A DNA stretch of 34,115 nucleotides. Origin: a virus. The notes beneath the pieces were generated by a model that was given only the letters and a program-made list of their open reading frames with translations, did no database searches and was not told where the DNA came from. Shown in pieces: positions 1 through 8,061 of the stretch; positions within the stretch are counted from its first letter, which is position 1, and each line of letters opens with the position of its first letter. Location of the stretch: positions 1 through 34,115 of the IMG/VR virus record IMGVR_UViG_3300004457_000126; one strand, 5' to 3'. Position numbers and translations under genes: made by a program.

Positions 1-771
1 GGCGGTGGTGGAGGCGGAGGCGGATCTAGTGGTGGAGGAGGCGGGGTAGGGCCAGCAGGACCCCCCGGAGCTGACGGAGACTCTGCCTATCAAGTAGCTG
101 TGGACTCCGGTTTTGTAGGAAACGAGGCAGCGTGGCTGGCGTCTCTCGTAGGACCGACAGGGCCAGCGGGAGCGGACGGAGCCACAGGACCGACAGGACC
201 AGCGGGAGCGGACGGAGCCACAGGACCGACAGGGCCAGCGGGAGCGGACGGAGCCACAGGACCGACAGGACCAGCGGGAGCGGACGGAGCCACAGGACCG
301 ACAGGACCCCAAGGCATCCCCGGAACATCTGGCACCGGGACGATAGACGTTACGTGCGACTCCTCGGTATTTGTCGGAGCTGCGGTAGTTCTAAAGAAAA
401 CTAATTTAACTGAAATTTTTATGTCTAGCTGGCCTACTCTAGTGGCGGTAGTGGCGGTGTCGTCCCAGGCGTTTGATGTAGTGGCCTACAACGGACTGGC
501 TACAACCTTGCCCGATTCTGATATTGTAGGACTGGTTAATTCTAAGGCATCCCCTACCGCTTGCACAATAGTAGTTAACGGGGAGACAGGGGATAACTAC
601 CTTGGTCTAGACTGCGAGAAAGAATATTTCCTAAGTTCAATTACTCCGGGTCTGATAGTTCCTAGAGAAAATCGAACAACCGTTCCGGGGGAATATAATG
701 TTAGAGTTGGACAGCCAACGGGACCGATGAAAATGTTAGTAGGCAGGGGAGATATAGACCTAGTTTCCTAG
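1..771 (+). CDS. Collagen-like virion structural protein (5' partial)
   Basis: The frame is open from the first base, so the true start lies left of the window. The visible protein begins with a Gly-rich run (Gly8-Ser-Ser-Gly5), then a segment reading [20 protein letters not shown], typical of the stretch preceding collagen repeats in phage fibres. A Gly-X-Y block follows, made of tandem [12 protein letters not shown] units. The C-terminal ~150 residues form a non-repetitive domain with a [12 protein letters not shown]-like segment of the kind that caps phage collagen-like proteins. Collagen repeats in phage proteins usually form trimeric shafts, so this is probably a trimeric fibre or decoration protein on the virion surface. 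It ends 11 bp before the next gene, which has its own GGGGAG ribosome site. The structural role is well supported; head fibre versus tail fibre cannot be decided. Confidence 0.8.
   Translation, partial: GGGGGGGGSSGGGGGVGPAGPPGADGDSAYQVAVDSGFVGNEAAWLASLVGPTGPAGADGATGPTGPAGADGATGPTGPAGADGATGPTGPAGADGATGPTGPQGIPGTSGTGTIDVTCDSSVFVGAAVVLKKTNLTEIFMSSWPTLVAVVAVSSQAFDVVAYNGLATTLPDSDIVGLVNSKASPTACTIVVNGETGDNYLGLDCEKEYFLSSITPGLIVPRENRTTVPGEYNVRVGQPTGPMKMLVGRGDIDLVS
151..308 (+). repeat. 36-bp tandem repeat (4 copies plus partial) encoding collagen-like units
   Basis: Four 36-bp units start at 151, 187, 223 and 259, with a partial fifth from 295. Each encodes the 12 residues [12 protein letters not shown]. 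Copies 1 and 3 carry GGG and copies 2 and 4 carry GGA for one Gly codon, so the array is better read as two copies of a 72-bp unit. It lies in frame within the collagen-like gene, and copy-number change would alter shaft length without a frameshift. Confidence 0.95.
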
Positions 772-782
772 GGGAGAAAAAC

Positions 783-1136
783 ATGGCAGCGGGTAAACTA
801 AATTTGATTATAGAGCAGGGCACGACCTACACTAAGACTCTCACCTTTAAAGACGGTGCCGGAGTTCCTCTAGATATTACTGGGTGGACATTCGACGGAC
901 AGATTCGCAGGACCTACAACTCGTCTGACATCCTTGCATCCTTCACATTTGTAATTTTAAACCAGGTAACTAACACTGGAGAAGTTGAACTGTCCCTTAC
1001 GGACACGGAGACAATGGCTATCCCCGCTGACTATAAGGTATCAAACTATGTATATGATATAGAGACCACTGTTGGATCAGTAGTAACTAGGGTCGTAGAA
1101 GGTAATGTCAGTTTTAGCGCGGAGGTGACTAAGTGA
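783..1136 (+). CDS. Virion protein with BppU-N-like beta-sandwich domain
   Basis: This 117-residue protein starts at an ATG preceded by GGGGAG. It follows a pattern widely seen in phage structural proteins next to fibre genes: LNLIIEQGTTYTKTLTFKD, then a DITGWTFDGQIRRTY segment, then an alternating strand pattern ending in a conserved GNVSFS. This resembles the N-terminal baseplate/upper-protein (BppU-N-like) immunoglobulin-type fold that anchors receptor-binding structures. It overlaps the following fibre gene by 4 nt (GTGA), so the two are probably translationally coupled and may assemble together. The fold assignment is by pattern recognition; the precise role (adaptor between virion and fibre) is inference. 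Confidence 0.6.
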   Translation: MAAGKLNLIIEQGTTYTKTLTFKDGAGVPLDITGWTFDGQIRRTYNSSDILASFTFVILNQVTNTGEVELSLTDTETMAIPADYKVSNYVYDIETTVGSVVTRVVEGNVSFSAEVTK

Positions 1137-3994
1137 GTATTATAATTGAGACTACGGGGGAAGTTACCTCGGTACTTCAAGTAGGAACACAGGGTCCTCC
1201 TGGTCCCGCAGGGGCACCCGGATCTCCCGGATCTCCAGGGGCACCAGGAGCTACGGGAGCGCCAGGAGTCGGAGTACCTGTAGGAGGAACTGCTGGTCAG
1301 GTACTAGAAAAGATAGATGGCACCAACTATAATACTCAGTGGGCTACCCCATCTGGAGGAGGGGGAACTTGGGGAAGCATCACCGGAACCCTATCAAACC
1401 AGACAGATTTACAGAGCGAATTGAACGCTAAGTTAACGGCGGCAAATAATTTATCTGATATTACAAACGCGGCAACGGCTAGAACTAACTTAAACTTAGG
1501 CGACGTTGCGACTGAGAATGTGCTGCCAATAGCTAAGGGCGGCACTGGTCAGAGTAACGCGACTGCGGCTATTAATAATTTACTGCCAGTACAGACGGGT
1601 AACTCCGGTAAAGTATTTCAAACCGATGGATCTAACGGGAACTGGGTTACTCCGACCGTTGGCGCGAGTACAGATTTATCTAATCTAACCCCGACTGCTA
1701 TTAACGAGACGCTGCAGAGCGATGGCAGCGTTATTGATTTAGGAAACTCGTCGGGCGGCGACTTTAATAATTTATTTTTAGATGGCGGTGTTTATAACAG
1801 CGACGGTAGTTTAGTTTTAGACACTGCTAGCCGAGTGGGTTTTGCTGCTGATGGCTTAACTCAGATGATCCGTTGGGATGGTCCAAAGGTTTTGCTGGGC
1901 ACAGCTAGTTTGCAATGGCCTAACACTGACGGCACTACTGGCCAGTTATTAAAGACTGACGGATCTGGGGTGCTGTCGTGGGTAAGCGGTGGAGCGAGTG
2001 TCGCCTGGGGTGCTGTTACAGGATCGCTGGCGTCGCAGACTGATTTAGTTACCGATCAAAACAATAGAGATACGGCTAACCGCGCTCGTGCTAACCACAC
2101 TGGCACTCAGGACATATCGACGATTGTGGCAAGCGGTAACTTTAACTCAGCGATTAGGCTGTCAAACGCAGGTACGGCAGAGGCAGCGTTAGGGTATGCG
2201 TACAGCACGACGACTAAGGGATTGCAGACGTACATACAGAATCAGCCAAACGGAGTGACTGGTAATTTCCAAGTTGAGGCTAGCGGTTTTGATTTTGACC
2301 CCTTGCAAAACTCGCCAGACGAGCAATGGGCGGTTAAGAGTTTACAGGTAAATTTTGACAATGCATCTAGCGGGTTTACTTTTGGCACTAACGGCAGGTC
2401 GGTAACGATCCACGCTAACAATGCCGTACACTCTGGCACTGGCGACATTGGCGAGTTTTCTTTTTTCGATAATAACTTCTCAATCGGTAACGGTACAGAT
2501 CCAATAGCCGCGAGAGGATTTAGTTACCATTACGGGTTTGGCCAGATAAACGCTAACGTCGATGTGACAGGACCGATGCAAGGATACGGTTTTCAACCGG
2601 GTATTAACTCATCGGCGACGATTGACTCGGGGCTAGTCGGTAACGTGTACATCCAAGCGTTTTACGATGGTGCAAATTTTGCGACCGCTTGCCCTAATTA
2701 CACGTCGTTTAACTCATCGCCCACAATATTGTCGGTTAAAAATAATAACAACGTAAACGGGTTAAATCTAAACCCCAATATCACCACGTTTACAGGTAAC
2801 GCAGGTTACAACGGTGTCGCGATAAGTGGTCAGTTTGGCACGTTTAACGGCGGCGGTTGGCAGGGAGTAAACATTAGCCCGACCATTACCTCGGCTAGAT
2901 ATGCGGCGGGGTTAAACGTATCAATGGATAACGTGACTCCTTATGCTGGCGTCGCGTCGTCTTTGGTAATTCAGGATCTAACGTACACGTTTAACAACGC
3001 TGGCGATAATAACTCATACTCGATTGAGTACACGACGGGCGCGACTGCTGGCTCAGAAGTTATCACGTTACTAGGTCAGGCCATTACCGTACAAATTGAC
3101 TCTGGCGTATCGACTGCAACGCAAGTTAAGGCAGCGGTCGATGCGTCCCTCATGGCTGGCACAGTGACTGCGACCATTACGGGCACTGGCAGTAACGCTC
3201 AAGTTACCGCTGCGGCGGCAAACTTCGTTAACGGCGAAAACCCCGGCAACGTAAAAGCCGCGTACCTTGACGGCGACGTTGAGATAACCGGATCGTTAAC
3301 CTTTGGCGGCGCTTTATCGATTGGCAAGCTGAATGCGTTTGGAACGCAAGCGTTAGTTGATGGCGGCGGTCAACCGTCGTCAATCCACAGTCTTATTACT
3401 CAGCCAACAGTTGCCGCCAATGCGACGTTAACGAGCGGCGATACCATCTCTGTAAACACAGCGGCGTTAATTAATATTGGCGACAATGCGACGGTCGGCA
3501 CTTCGTTTATCGGAGTCGCGGCACTCGGTTTGCCAGCGGTGTTAACGATGGGGACCGGATCGACGCTTGATAAATGTTATGGCGCCCTATTCGCACTAAG
3601 CCTAGACGCTGGCGCTGGCGGCGGTACGGTTGACGAGGTTGGGTTATGCAAAGCCCTTGCGCTGCCTAACGGCTCGACGACGGTAAATAAACTGTACGGT
3701 TATTTGTTTGACCTGCCGTTTGGAGATCCAGGGACTAGCACTTGGGGTTTTTACGCCAGGACTGATAACCATAACTATTTAGCTGGTGACCTGTTGTTAG
3801 GCGGCACTGCTGGCAGCGACGACGTGGTGACAAACTCAAGCGTCGCGCTAGAGGTAAAGTCTACGACTAAGGCTATGGTATTATCGAGAATGGACACAAC
3901 AGCAAGGAACGCTCTGACGGCGATAGCTGGTATGGTTATATTTAACACGACGACATCGGCTATGGAATATTACGATGGAGCGGCTTGGGTTTAA
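1133..3994 (+). CDS. Large fibre protein with collagen-like N-terminus
   Basis: A 953-residue protein starting at GTG, overlapping the preceding stop. Residues ~19-47 form a short collagen stretch (GPPGPAGAPGSPGSPG...), followed by a region common in phage fibres with segments such as GGTAGQVLEKIDGTNYNTQW and LPIAKGGTGQSN. The middle is a long Gly/Asn/Thr-rich beta-structured region. Around nt 2960-3245 lies a ~95-residue module that also occurs in the tail tube protein. The end (LSRMDTTARNAL ... GMVIFNTTTSAMEYYDGAAWV) is a classic fibre C-terminal motif. Base use differs from neighbouring genes: TTA and GGC codons and TTAACG-rich text dominate from ~1660 to ~3950, while AGG/AGA and CTA are rarer, which may point to separate acquisition. 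Likely a receptor-binding or side fibre. Confidence 0.8.
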   Translation: MSIIIETTGEVTSVLQVGTQGPPGPAGAPGSPGSPGAPGATGAPGVGVPVGGTAGQVLEKIDGTNYNTQWATPSGGGGTWGSITGTLSNQTDLQSELNAKLTAANNLSDITNAATARTNLNLGDVATENVLPIAKGGTGQSNATAAINNLLPVQTGNSGKVFQTDGSNGNWVTPTVGASTDLSNLTPTAINETLQSDGSVIDLGNSSGGDFNNLFLDGGVYNSDGSLVLDTASRVGFAADGLTQMIRWDGPKVLLGTASLQWPNTDGTTGQLLKTDGSGVLSWVSGGASVAWGAVTGSLASQTDLVTDQNNRDTANRARANHTGTQDISTIVASGNFNSAIRLSNAGTAEAALGYAYSTTTKGLQTYIQNQPNGVTGNFQVEASGFDFDPLQNSPDEQWAVKSLQVNFDNASSGFTFGTNGRSVTIHANNAVHSGTGDIGEFSFFDNNFSIGNGTDPIAARGFSYHYGFGQINANVDVTGPMQGYGFQPGINSSATIDSGLVGNVYIQAFYDGANFATACPNYTSFNSSPTILSVKNNNNVNGLNLNPNITTFTGNAGYNGVAISGQFGTFNGGGWQGVNISPTITSARYAAGLNVSMDNVTPYAGVASSLVIQDLTYTFNNAGDNNSYSIEYTTGATAGSEVITLLGQAITVQIDSGVSTATQVKAAVDASLMAGTVTATITGTGSNAQVTAAAANFVNGENPGNVKAAYLDGDVEITGSLTFGGALSIGKLNAFGTQALVDGGGQPSSIHSLITQPTVAANATLTSGDTISVNTAALINIGDNATVGTSFIGVAALGLPAVLTMGTGSTLDKCYGALFALSLDAGAGGGTVDEVGLCKALALPNGSTTVNKLYGYLFDLPFGDPGTSTWGFYARTDNHNYLAGDLLLGGTAGSDDVVTNSSVALEVKSTTKAMVLSRMDTTARNALTAIAGMVIFNTTTSAMEYYDGAAWV

Positions 3995-4008
3995 TAAAGG
4001 GGGATTGC

Positions 4009-4131
4009 GTGACTATAGAACAGGCTAAATTTATTCTAGCTACCTACTCATTACCGATGACTTCTACGGAGTTGTCTCAGTATAAGATGGCGCTATCAAT
4101 AGTAAGTAACTACTGGGGTAAAATCAGATGA
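4009..4131 (+). CDS. Small hypothetical protein (40 aa)
   Basis: A 40-residue ORF starting at GTG with an AAGGGGG ribosome site 5-11 nt upstream. It overlaps the next small ORF (TGATG), suggesting coupling. The sequence begins MTIEQAKFILATYSLPMTS and has no recognisable motif. It lies between the large fibre gene and the head-tail adaptor. The strong ribosome site and tight packing are the only evidence that it is translated. Confidence 0.5.
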   Translation: MTIEQAKFILATYSLPMTSTELSQYKMALSIVSNYWGKIR

Positions 4132-4247
4132 TGTCAGAAGAAGAGGCTCTAAAAATACTCATGCACTTAATAGACTCCTTAAAACTAACTCGTGCGGAGT
4201 ACGAGTTGTTACTGAAGGCTATTAGCACTATACGAAACCCTAAGTAG
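4128..4247 (+). CDS. Small hypothetical protein (39 aa)
   Basis: A 39-residue ORF beginning MMSEEEALKILMHLIDSL, predicted to be mostly helical and acidic at the N-terminus. It starts inside the stop of the preceding ORF and ends 9 nt before the head-tail adaptor ATG. Its stop region contributes the TAGGAG ribosome site of the adaptor gene. No family recognised. Confidence 0.5.
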   Translation: MMSEEEALKILMHLIDSLKLTRAEYELLLKAISTIRNPK

Positions 4248-4256
4248 GAGAATGGA

Positions 4257-4883
4257 ATGCTAGTTACACTGGCCGAGACTAAAACATATTTGAACATCGT
4301 ATCCTTGAACACAGACCACGATGCTTTTTTGAACGACCAGATAACTATTCTCACCGACGTTATTCAGGCTTACTGCCGCAGGGAGTTTCTGTCGGCGTCC
4401 TATGTGCAGACGTATTACTCAACTGACTATGACAGAGGACAGATGATAAGTACTTTTCATTTCCCTCTGGTATCAGTGGCGTCAATATCTGAGGACGGGA
4501 TAGTCCTAGATCCTGCTGCGTATCGTATCCATTATCCAACTGGACAGATAGTAAGACCTTTCGGATGTTTCTACTGGGCGGAGGAAACTGTAGTTACCTA
4601 CACGGCAGGATTCGCCACTACTCCCAGCCCAGTTAAGTCCGTCATTCTTAACTTAATCCAGGAGCGATATAATAAACGCAACAGCGGAGTGGACTTAAAT
4701 TTCGGCAGCGATGTACAGCGTATATCCATCCCCGGATCTATTTCTATAGACTTCGATTTCTCGCTATCTAACAACGAAAGAAAATCTGCGTTCGGCACTA
4801 TCATAGGGTCTCAAGCTAACGTGCTGGACTACTACCGCAGCGAGAGAGCGATAACTGGGTCCGGTAAGCTGGCGTACCTCTAG
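4257..4883 (+). CDS. Head-tail connector (HK97 gp6-like adaptor)
   Basis: A 208-residue protein with a GGAG ribosome site. The N-terminus (LVTLAETKTYLNI, then DHDAFLNDQITILTDVIQAYCRREF) is the typical start of the gp6-like connector family. These proteins form a ring beneath the portal and provide the platform for head closure and tail attachment. The middle contains the family's common FPLVSVASISEDG and VTYTAGFATTP segments. The C-terminal helix (SVILNLIQERYNKR) matches the usual arrangement. It is followed by head-closure, neck and terminator genes, the standard order, which supports the assignment. Confidence 0.85.
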   Translation: MLVTLAETKTYLNIVSLNTDHDAFLNDQITILTDVIQAYCRREFLSASYVQTYYSTDYDRGQMISTFHFPLVSVASISEDGIVLDPAAYRIHYPTGQIVRPFGCFYWAEETVVTYTAGFATTPSPVKSVILNLIQERYNKRNSGVDLNFGSDVQRISIPGSISIDFDFSLSNNERKSAFGTIIGSQANVLDYYRSERAITGSGKLAYL

Positions 4884-4892
4884 GAGTAAAGT

Positions 4893-5225
4893 ATGGGGAT
4901 GTTAAAACAGGCGTTCAATGTTCTAGCCAAACTCCACGGGCGTAAGGCCACTCTTACGCGGTTCTCAAAGGACGGGGACCTGGTTACTGAGATACGCATA
5001 ACTCCGTCTAATTTTTTCCGTAACCAGGAAGGACCTAGTCAAATACTGGTTAGAGGCAGAGAGTTTATTATCCCAGTTGATTTTATCGTCTACCCGTTTT
5101 CCCCCATCATTAAGCGGGGGGATAAAATCGGAGACCCGACTTTCGGGAGTCTCGCCATAGATGAGATAAATGAAATGGTGGATCTGGGCGGAGACATTCT
5201 CGCCTATCGCGTGAGATGCGAATAG
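4893..5225 (+). CDS. Head closure / head-tail joining protein
   Basis: A 110-residue protein starting 10 nt after the adaptor gene, with a TAGGAG ribosome site. It is rich in beta strands, with a compact barrel-like pattern (HGRKATLTRF, then a YPFSPIIKRGDKIG segment, then LGGDILAYRVRCE). A 'position to be marked, then value range' layout with a GD..IG turn is typical of small head-closure proteins (lambda FII / SPP1 gp16 type). The assignment rests mainly on size and position between adaptor and tail-completion genes. Confidence 0.6.
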   Translation: MGMLKQAFNVLAKLHGRKATLTRFSKDGDLVTEIRITPSNFFRNQEGPSQILVRGREFIIPVDFIVYPFSPIIKRGDKIGDPTFGSLAIDEINEMVDLGGDILAYRVRCE

Positions 5226-6026
5226 ATGGCCAAGTTTGAGGTATCAGTTCTAGTCTATGAGAACGGTAAAAAATCTCCGCAATACGATCTCAATACAGAC
5301 CTTAGTGGGGAGATAACTCTCCGCTCTCTGTTTGATACCGTTAAGCTGGTTCTCATAGAGACGGCTAGAGAAGTTATCAAAGAAGAACAGGCCGCAGGTT
5401 TTGATAAAAAACCTGTCGTAGTTGTAGACGGTAAAGTAGGGAAACCTATCCAAGACGTTAATCCAATAGGCAGCATCGAGTTCCGTTCCCGCGTTAACAT
5501 GGATGATATTCTACTTGAGACCTACGAGGCTCTACTGCAAAGGTCCCCGATTCTAGAGGGCATCTATTCAGACTCCCACTATGTCCTACTAAATAGGGTA
5601 CAGGTAGCCAGCACACTCTCCGAACTAAAGGCGTGGCTGGCGTCTAAGCCAGACTTTAAAGAAAAGGACTTAATCCGCTTCATAAATATAACCCCCTATG
5701 CGCGTAAGCTAGAGCGGCTGGGAGTCACAGCGGGTAACTTGAGACACAGCTCCCGCTCTGTGCGGATAACAAAGGCCAGAGGACAGAAGGGCAGGGACGG
5801 AATTAAATACCAGGCTCCTAATGGGGTCTACTACCTAACGTCCAGGTCAATTATCCGTAAGTATAAAGGCAACGCCAATATCAAGTTTGATTTTATCTCC
5901 GGCTCCACCATAGGGCTTGACGAGAAGTTCAAGCGTAAAGATCCTAAAGCTAGAAAGTCTAGACCTGCCAGAACTTATCTGTATCCTATGATAGTAATTT
6001 CAGTTTCAGAAAGTGGTATCAAATGA
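5226..6026 (+). CDS. Putative neck / tail completion protein
   Basis: A 266-residue protein whose ATG follows the previous stop directly (TAGATGG), and which overlaps the next gene by 4 nt (ATGA). The C-terminal half is basic and rich in Arg/Lys (LRHSSRSVRITKARGQKGRDG, then KFKRKDPKARKSRPARTY). It occupies the position of HK97 gp10 or lambda Z, between head closure and tail terminator. It is longer than the usual gp10 family (about 130-190 residues), with an extra N-terminal region. Function is inferred from gene order, not from a recognised motif. Confidence 0.5.
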   Translation: MAKFEVSVLVYENGKKSPQYDLNTDLSGEITLRSLFDTVKLVLIETAREVIKEEQAAGFDKKPVVVVDGKVGKPIQDVNPIGSIEFRSRVNMDDILLETYEALLQRSPILEGIYSDSHYVLLNRVQVASTLSELKAWLASKPDFKEKDLIRFINITPYARKLERLGVTAGNLRHSSRSVRITKARGQKGRDGIKYQAPNGVYYLTSRSIIRKYKGNANIKFDFISGSTIGLDEKFKRKDPKARKSRPARTYLYPMIVISVSESGIK

Positions 6027-6475
6027 GTAGCGCAGCGGTCAGAACACTGATCCTTAATTTCCTGGACCTTAACGCGCCTAGTGAATCGGTCGTGGATCTT
6101 ACCTCCCAGTTTGGGGAGATCAAAGAGTTTATTGCAGATGTCGGCGTCCAACCGGACTCGCCTTGGCTAGGCGTTCAATTTGTTGGCTCAGATGAGATCC
6201 CCGTAGAGCTGGCCGCTACTAACGTCCAGGGAAAATATCGGGAATCGGGAGTCATTTATATTCACGTTGTCGATGTGGCTAGGCTAGGAGTTGGTGCCGC
6301 CCTATTGACGCGGGGAGAGACCTTGCGTAAATTATTCCGAGGCACAAGAATTGGAAGCATTATCATCGAGAGCGTAACTCCGCTTAATTTTGACGGCGGG
6401 GCCACACTAGCGTTTGAGGGTGGATATATGAGCGGGTCATTCCTGATGTCGTATATCTCTGACTTGGATTTGTGA
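6023..6475 (+). CDS. Tail terminator protein
   Basis: A 150-residue protein overlapping the upstream gene by 4 nt. The pattern is SSAAVRTLILNFLDLNAP at the start, PDSPWLGVQFVGSDEIPVELA in the middle, and an ESGVIYIHVVDVARLG..ALLTRGETLRKLFRG strand-helix segment, which matches the alpha/beta fold of tail terminators (lambda gpU, DUF4128-like). These form a hexameric ring that caps the finished tail tube and binds the head connector. Its place immediately before the tail tube gene is standard. Confidence 0.75.
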   Translation: MSSAAVRTLILNFLDLNAPSESVVDLTSQFGEIKEFIADVGVQPDSPWLGVQFVGSDEIPVELAATNVQGKYRESGVIYIHVVDVARLGVGAALLTRGETLRKLFRGTRIGSIIIESVTPLNFDGGATLAFEGGYMSGSFLMSYISDLDL

Positions 6476-6498
6476 TTTAAAATTTAACAGGGGGAAAT

Positions 6499-7980
6499 AT
6501 GTCTAGTTCAAATTTAGTTCGTTTAGCGTACGTCAAGGAGACCACCTACGGAGTAACTCCTCCATCGGTAAAGGCGTCTGTCGTCATTGACGACATTACT
6601 TACACGGCAGTAAACGGCGGTTCACAGGGGAACGCAATTACTATCCAGTACGTGGATACAGTACTTGCAGGAGCCGAAACTGTAGTGGTTACTGGTAACG
6701 CAATCCTAGTCAACCTTGAGGACGGAGTTTCAACAGCCACTCAGGTTAGCGCAGCAATCGGAGCCAGCGCAGCGGCTCTGTTGTTAGTCAGCCGGGTTAT
6801 CACTGGAGTTGCTGGAGACCCACAGGTTATCACAGCGGCCACTAATTTGTCTGGCGGCAGCGGTCAGTTCTATACCGCACGTTTCGTATCTGAGTCTTAC
6901 TCGGGTACTCCTGAGACCACTGAGTCCCAGCAGATCCGAACTGACCGTATGAGTTCTGGCCAGGTTGTTACTGGCCTCACAGTCGGCGGCGGACATGAGT
7001 TTGAGTTAGCGAAAGAGACAGCACTTGAGGACTTCATGGAGTCCGCAATGTTTAATACCTGGAGTTCACTGGGTCTCATCACTCGCGCAGCTACCATCAA
7101 CGCGGGTGCCTTCACTATCACGTCGGTTACTGGCAGCTACATCACTGACGGCCTGGTAGTTGGAGACTTCATCCGTCTCGGAGGCTACACGGCCCCAGAG
7201 AATAACGTGACGGTAATGTTAACCGACGTGACGGCTCTCGTACTTACCTACGTAGGTCCCGAAGGAATGGTAAACGGAACTGGTGGAACCACTACGATCC
7301 AGCGCGGCGATAAGTTGAGCATCGGTATTAATAAGCAGTCGATGTCCATTGAGAAATCATTTTTGGATCTCACTACTCGCGCTATTAACTATCGCGGTAT
7401 GCTATGCTCCGACATGGAGTTAAAAGTAGAGTACGGATCACTCCTAACTGGTTCATTCACTATGTCGGGTAATGACTACGAGGCGGTAGACACAGCGGCA
7501 GAGGCTATGACCTATCAGTCGTATGTCGCCGCCCCCGCTACCACTGGATCGTTAAACGGTTCTGTCGATATGCCTTTCCTGGCTACAGATGTGACTGGAG
7601 CCTTCGAGTCCGGCACGTTCTGTATTCAGTCGTTAGGAGTTAGTCTTTCAAACAACCTCACGACTCAGACCTGTATCGGTAAAGCGGCTCCCGAGGGATA
7701 CAACCCCGGAACCGCGCAGATCTCTGTTAGCATGAGTACATATCTAAAAGATTCTAACTGGGATCTGCTGGCACGTAAACTCACGCAGGAGTCCTTCGGT
7801 ATCGGATTCACAGTCGGTAATTCAAGCGGCTGGTACGGGGTCTATATGCCTGCGGTTCAAGTTTCCTTTGATGACCCGGCATCCGGTGGAGCTAACCAGG
7901 ACATCTCTATGGATATGACTGGCCAAGCTAAGGTAGGGGATAACGGCGAGAGCGCACTTACCCTATACCGCTCTATATAA
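6499..7980 (+). CDS. Major tail tube protein with inserted module
   Basis: A 493-residue protein with a GGGGG ribosome site. It opens with NLVRLAYVKETTYGVTPP, and after residue ~125 continues ARFVSESYSGTPETTESQQ, then IRTDRMSSG and GGGHEFELAKE, the usual start of the Phage_tail_3/TTP family. Between these parts (residues ~26-120) is a foreign-looking module related to one in the large fibre. The remainder is beta rich with a central Ig-like stretch and a final ANQDISMDMTGQAKVG segment. It should polymerise as the hexameric tail tube around the tape measure. It is followed by two perfect hairpins and the tail chaperones. At nearly 500 residues it is long for the family, partly because of the insertion. 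Confidence 0.85.
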   Translation: MSSSNLVRLAYVKETTYGVTPPSVKASVVIDDITYTAVNGGSQGNAITIQYVDTVLAGAETVVVTGNAILVNLEDGVSTATQVSAAIGASAAALLLVSRVITGVAGDPQVITAATNLSGGSGQFYTARFVSESYSGTPETTESQQIRTDRMSSGQVVTGLTVGGGHEFELAKETALEDFMESAMFNTWSSLGLITRAATINAGAFTITSVTGSYITDGLVVGDFIRLGGYTAPENNVTVMLTDVTALVLTYVGPEGMVNGTGGTTTIQRGDKLSIGINKQSMSIEKSFLDLTTRAINYRGMLCSDMELKVEYGSLLTGSFTMSGNDYEAVDTAAEAMTYQSYVAAPATTGSLNGSVDMPFLATDVTGAFESGTFCIQSLGVSLSNNLTTQTCIGKAAPEGYNPGTAQISVSMSTYLKDSNWDLLARKLTQESFGIGFTVGNSSGWYGVYMPAVQVSFDDPASGGANQDISMDMTGQAKVGDNGESALTLYRSI

Positions 7981-7991
7981 CAGTGTCAGTG

Positions 7992-8015
7992 GCCAGAGTC
8001 GTAATTGACTCTGGC
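7992..8015 (+). terminator. Perfect 9-bp hairpin after tail tube gene
   Basis: Arms GCCAGAGTC (7992-8000) and GACTCTGGC (8007-8015) pair perfectly around a 6-nt loop, 12 nt after the tail tube stop. No run of T follows, so it is not a classic intrinsic terminator. It could act as partial terminator, RNA stabiliser or RNase III site, letting the highly needed tail tube message outnumber the chaperone message. Confidence 0.6.
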
Positions 8016-8050
8016 AGTTTAGTTTGAGCTACTGGTTTTCAAACTAAACT
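8016..8050 (+). promoter_or_regulatory. Perfect 12-bp hairpin upstream of tail chaperone
   Basis: Arms AGTTTAGTTTGA (8016-8027) and TCAAACTAAACT (8039-8050) are exact reverse complements around an 11-nt loop. The hairpin abuts the preceding one with no spacer and ends 2 nt before the GGGGAG ribosome site of the chaperone gene. It is likely to influence transcript processing or translation of the downstream gene. Confidence 0.65.
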
Positions 8051-8061
8051 ACGGGGAGAGT

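Noticed and set aside
26-404. Open frames overlapping the collagen repeat on both strands (26-328 and 90-335 minus, 132-404 plus)
   Set aside because: The 36-bp repeat is a multiple of three, so it keeps all frames open. The products are repetitive and have no start signals.
8005-8033. Promoter with TTGACT (8005-8010)
   Set aside because: The matching -10 region (GCTACT) is poor and both boxes lie within the perfect hairpins.
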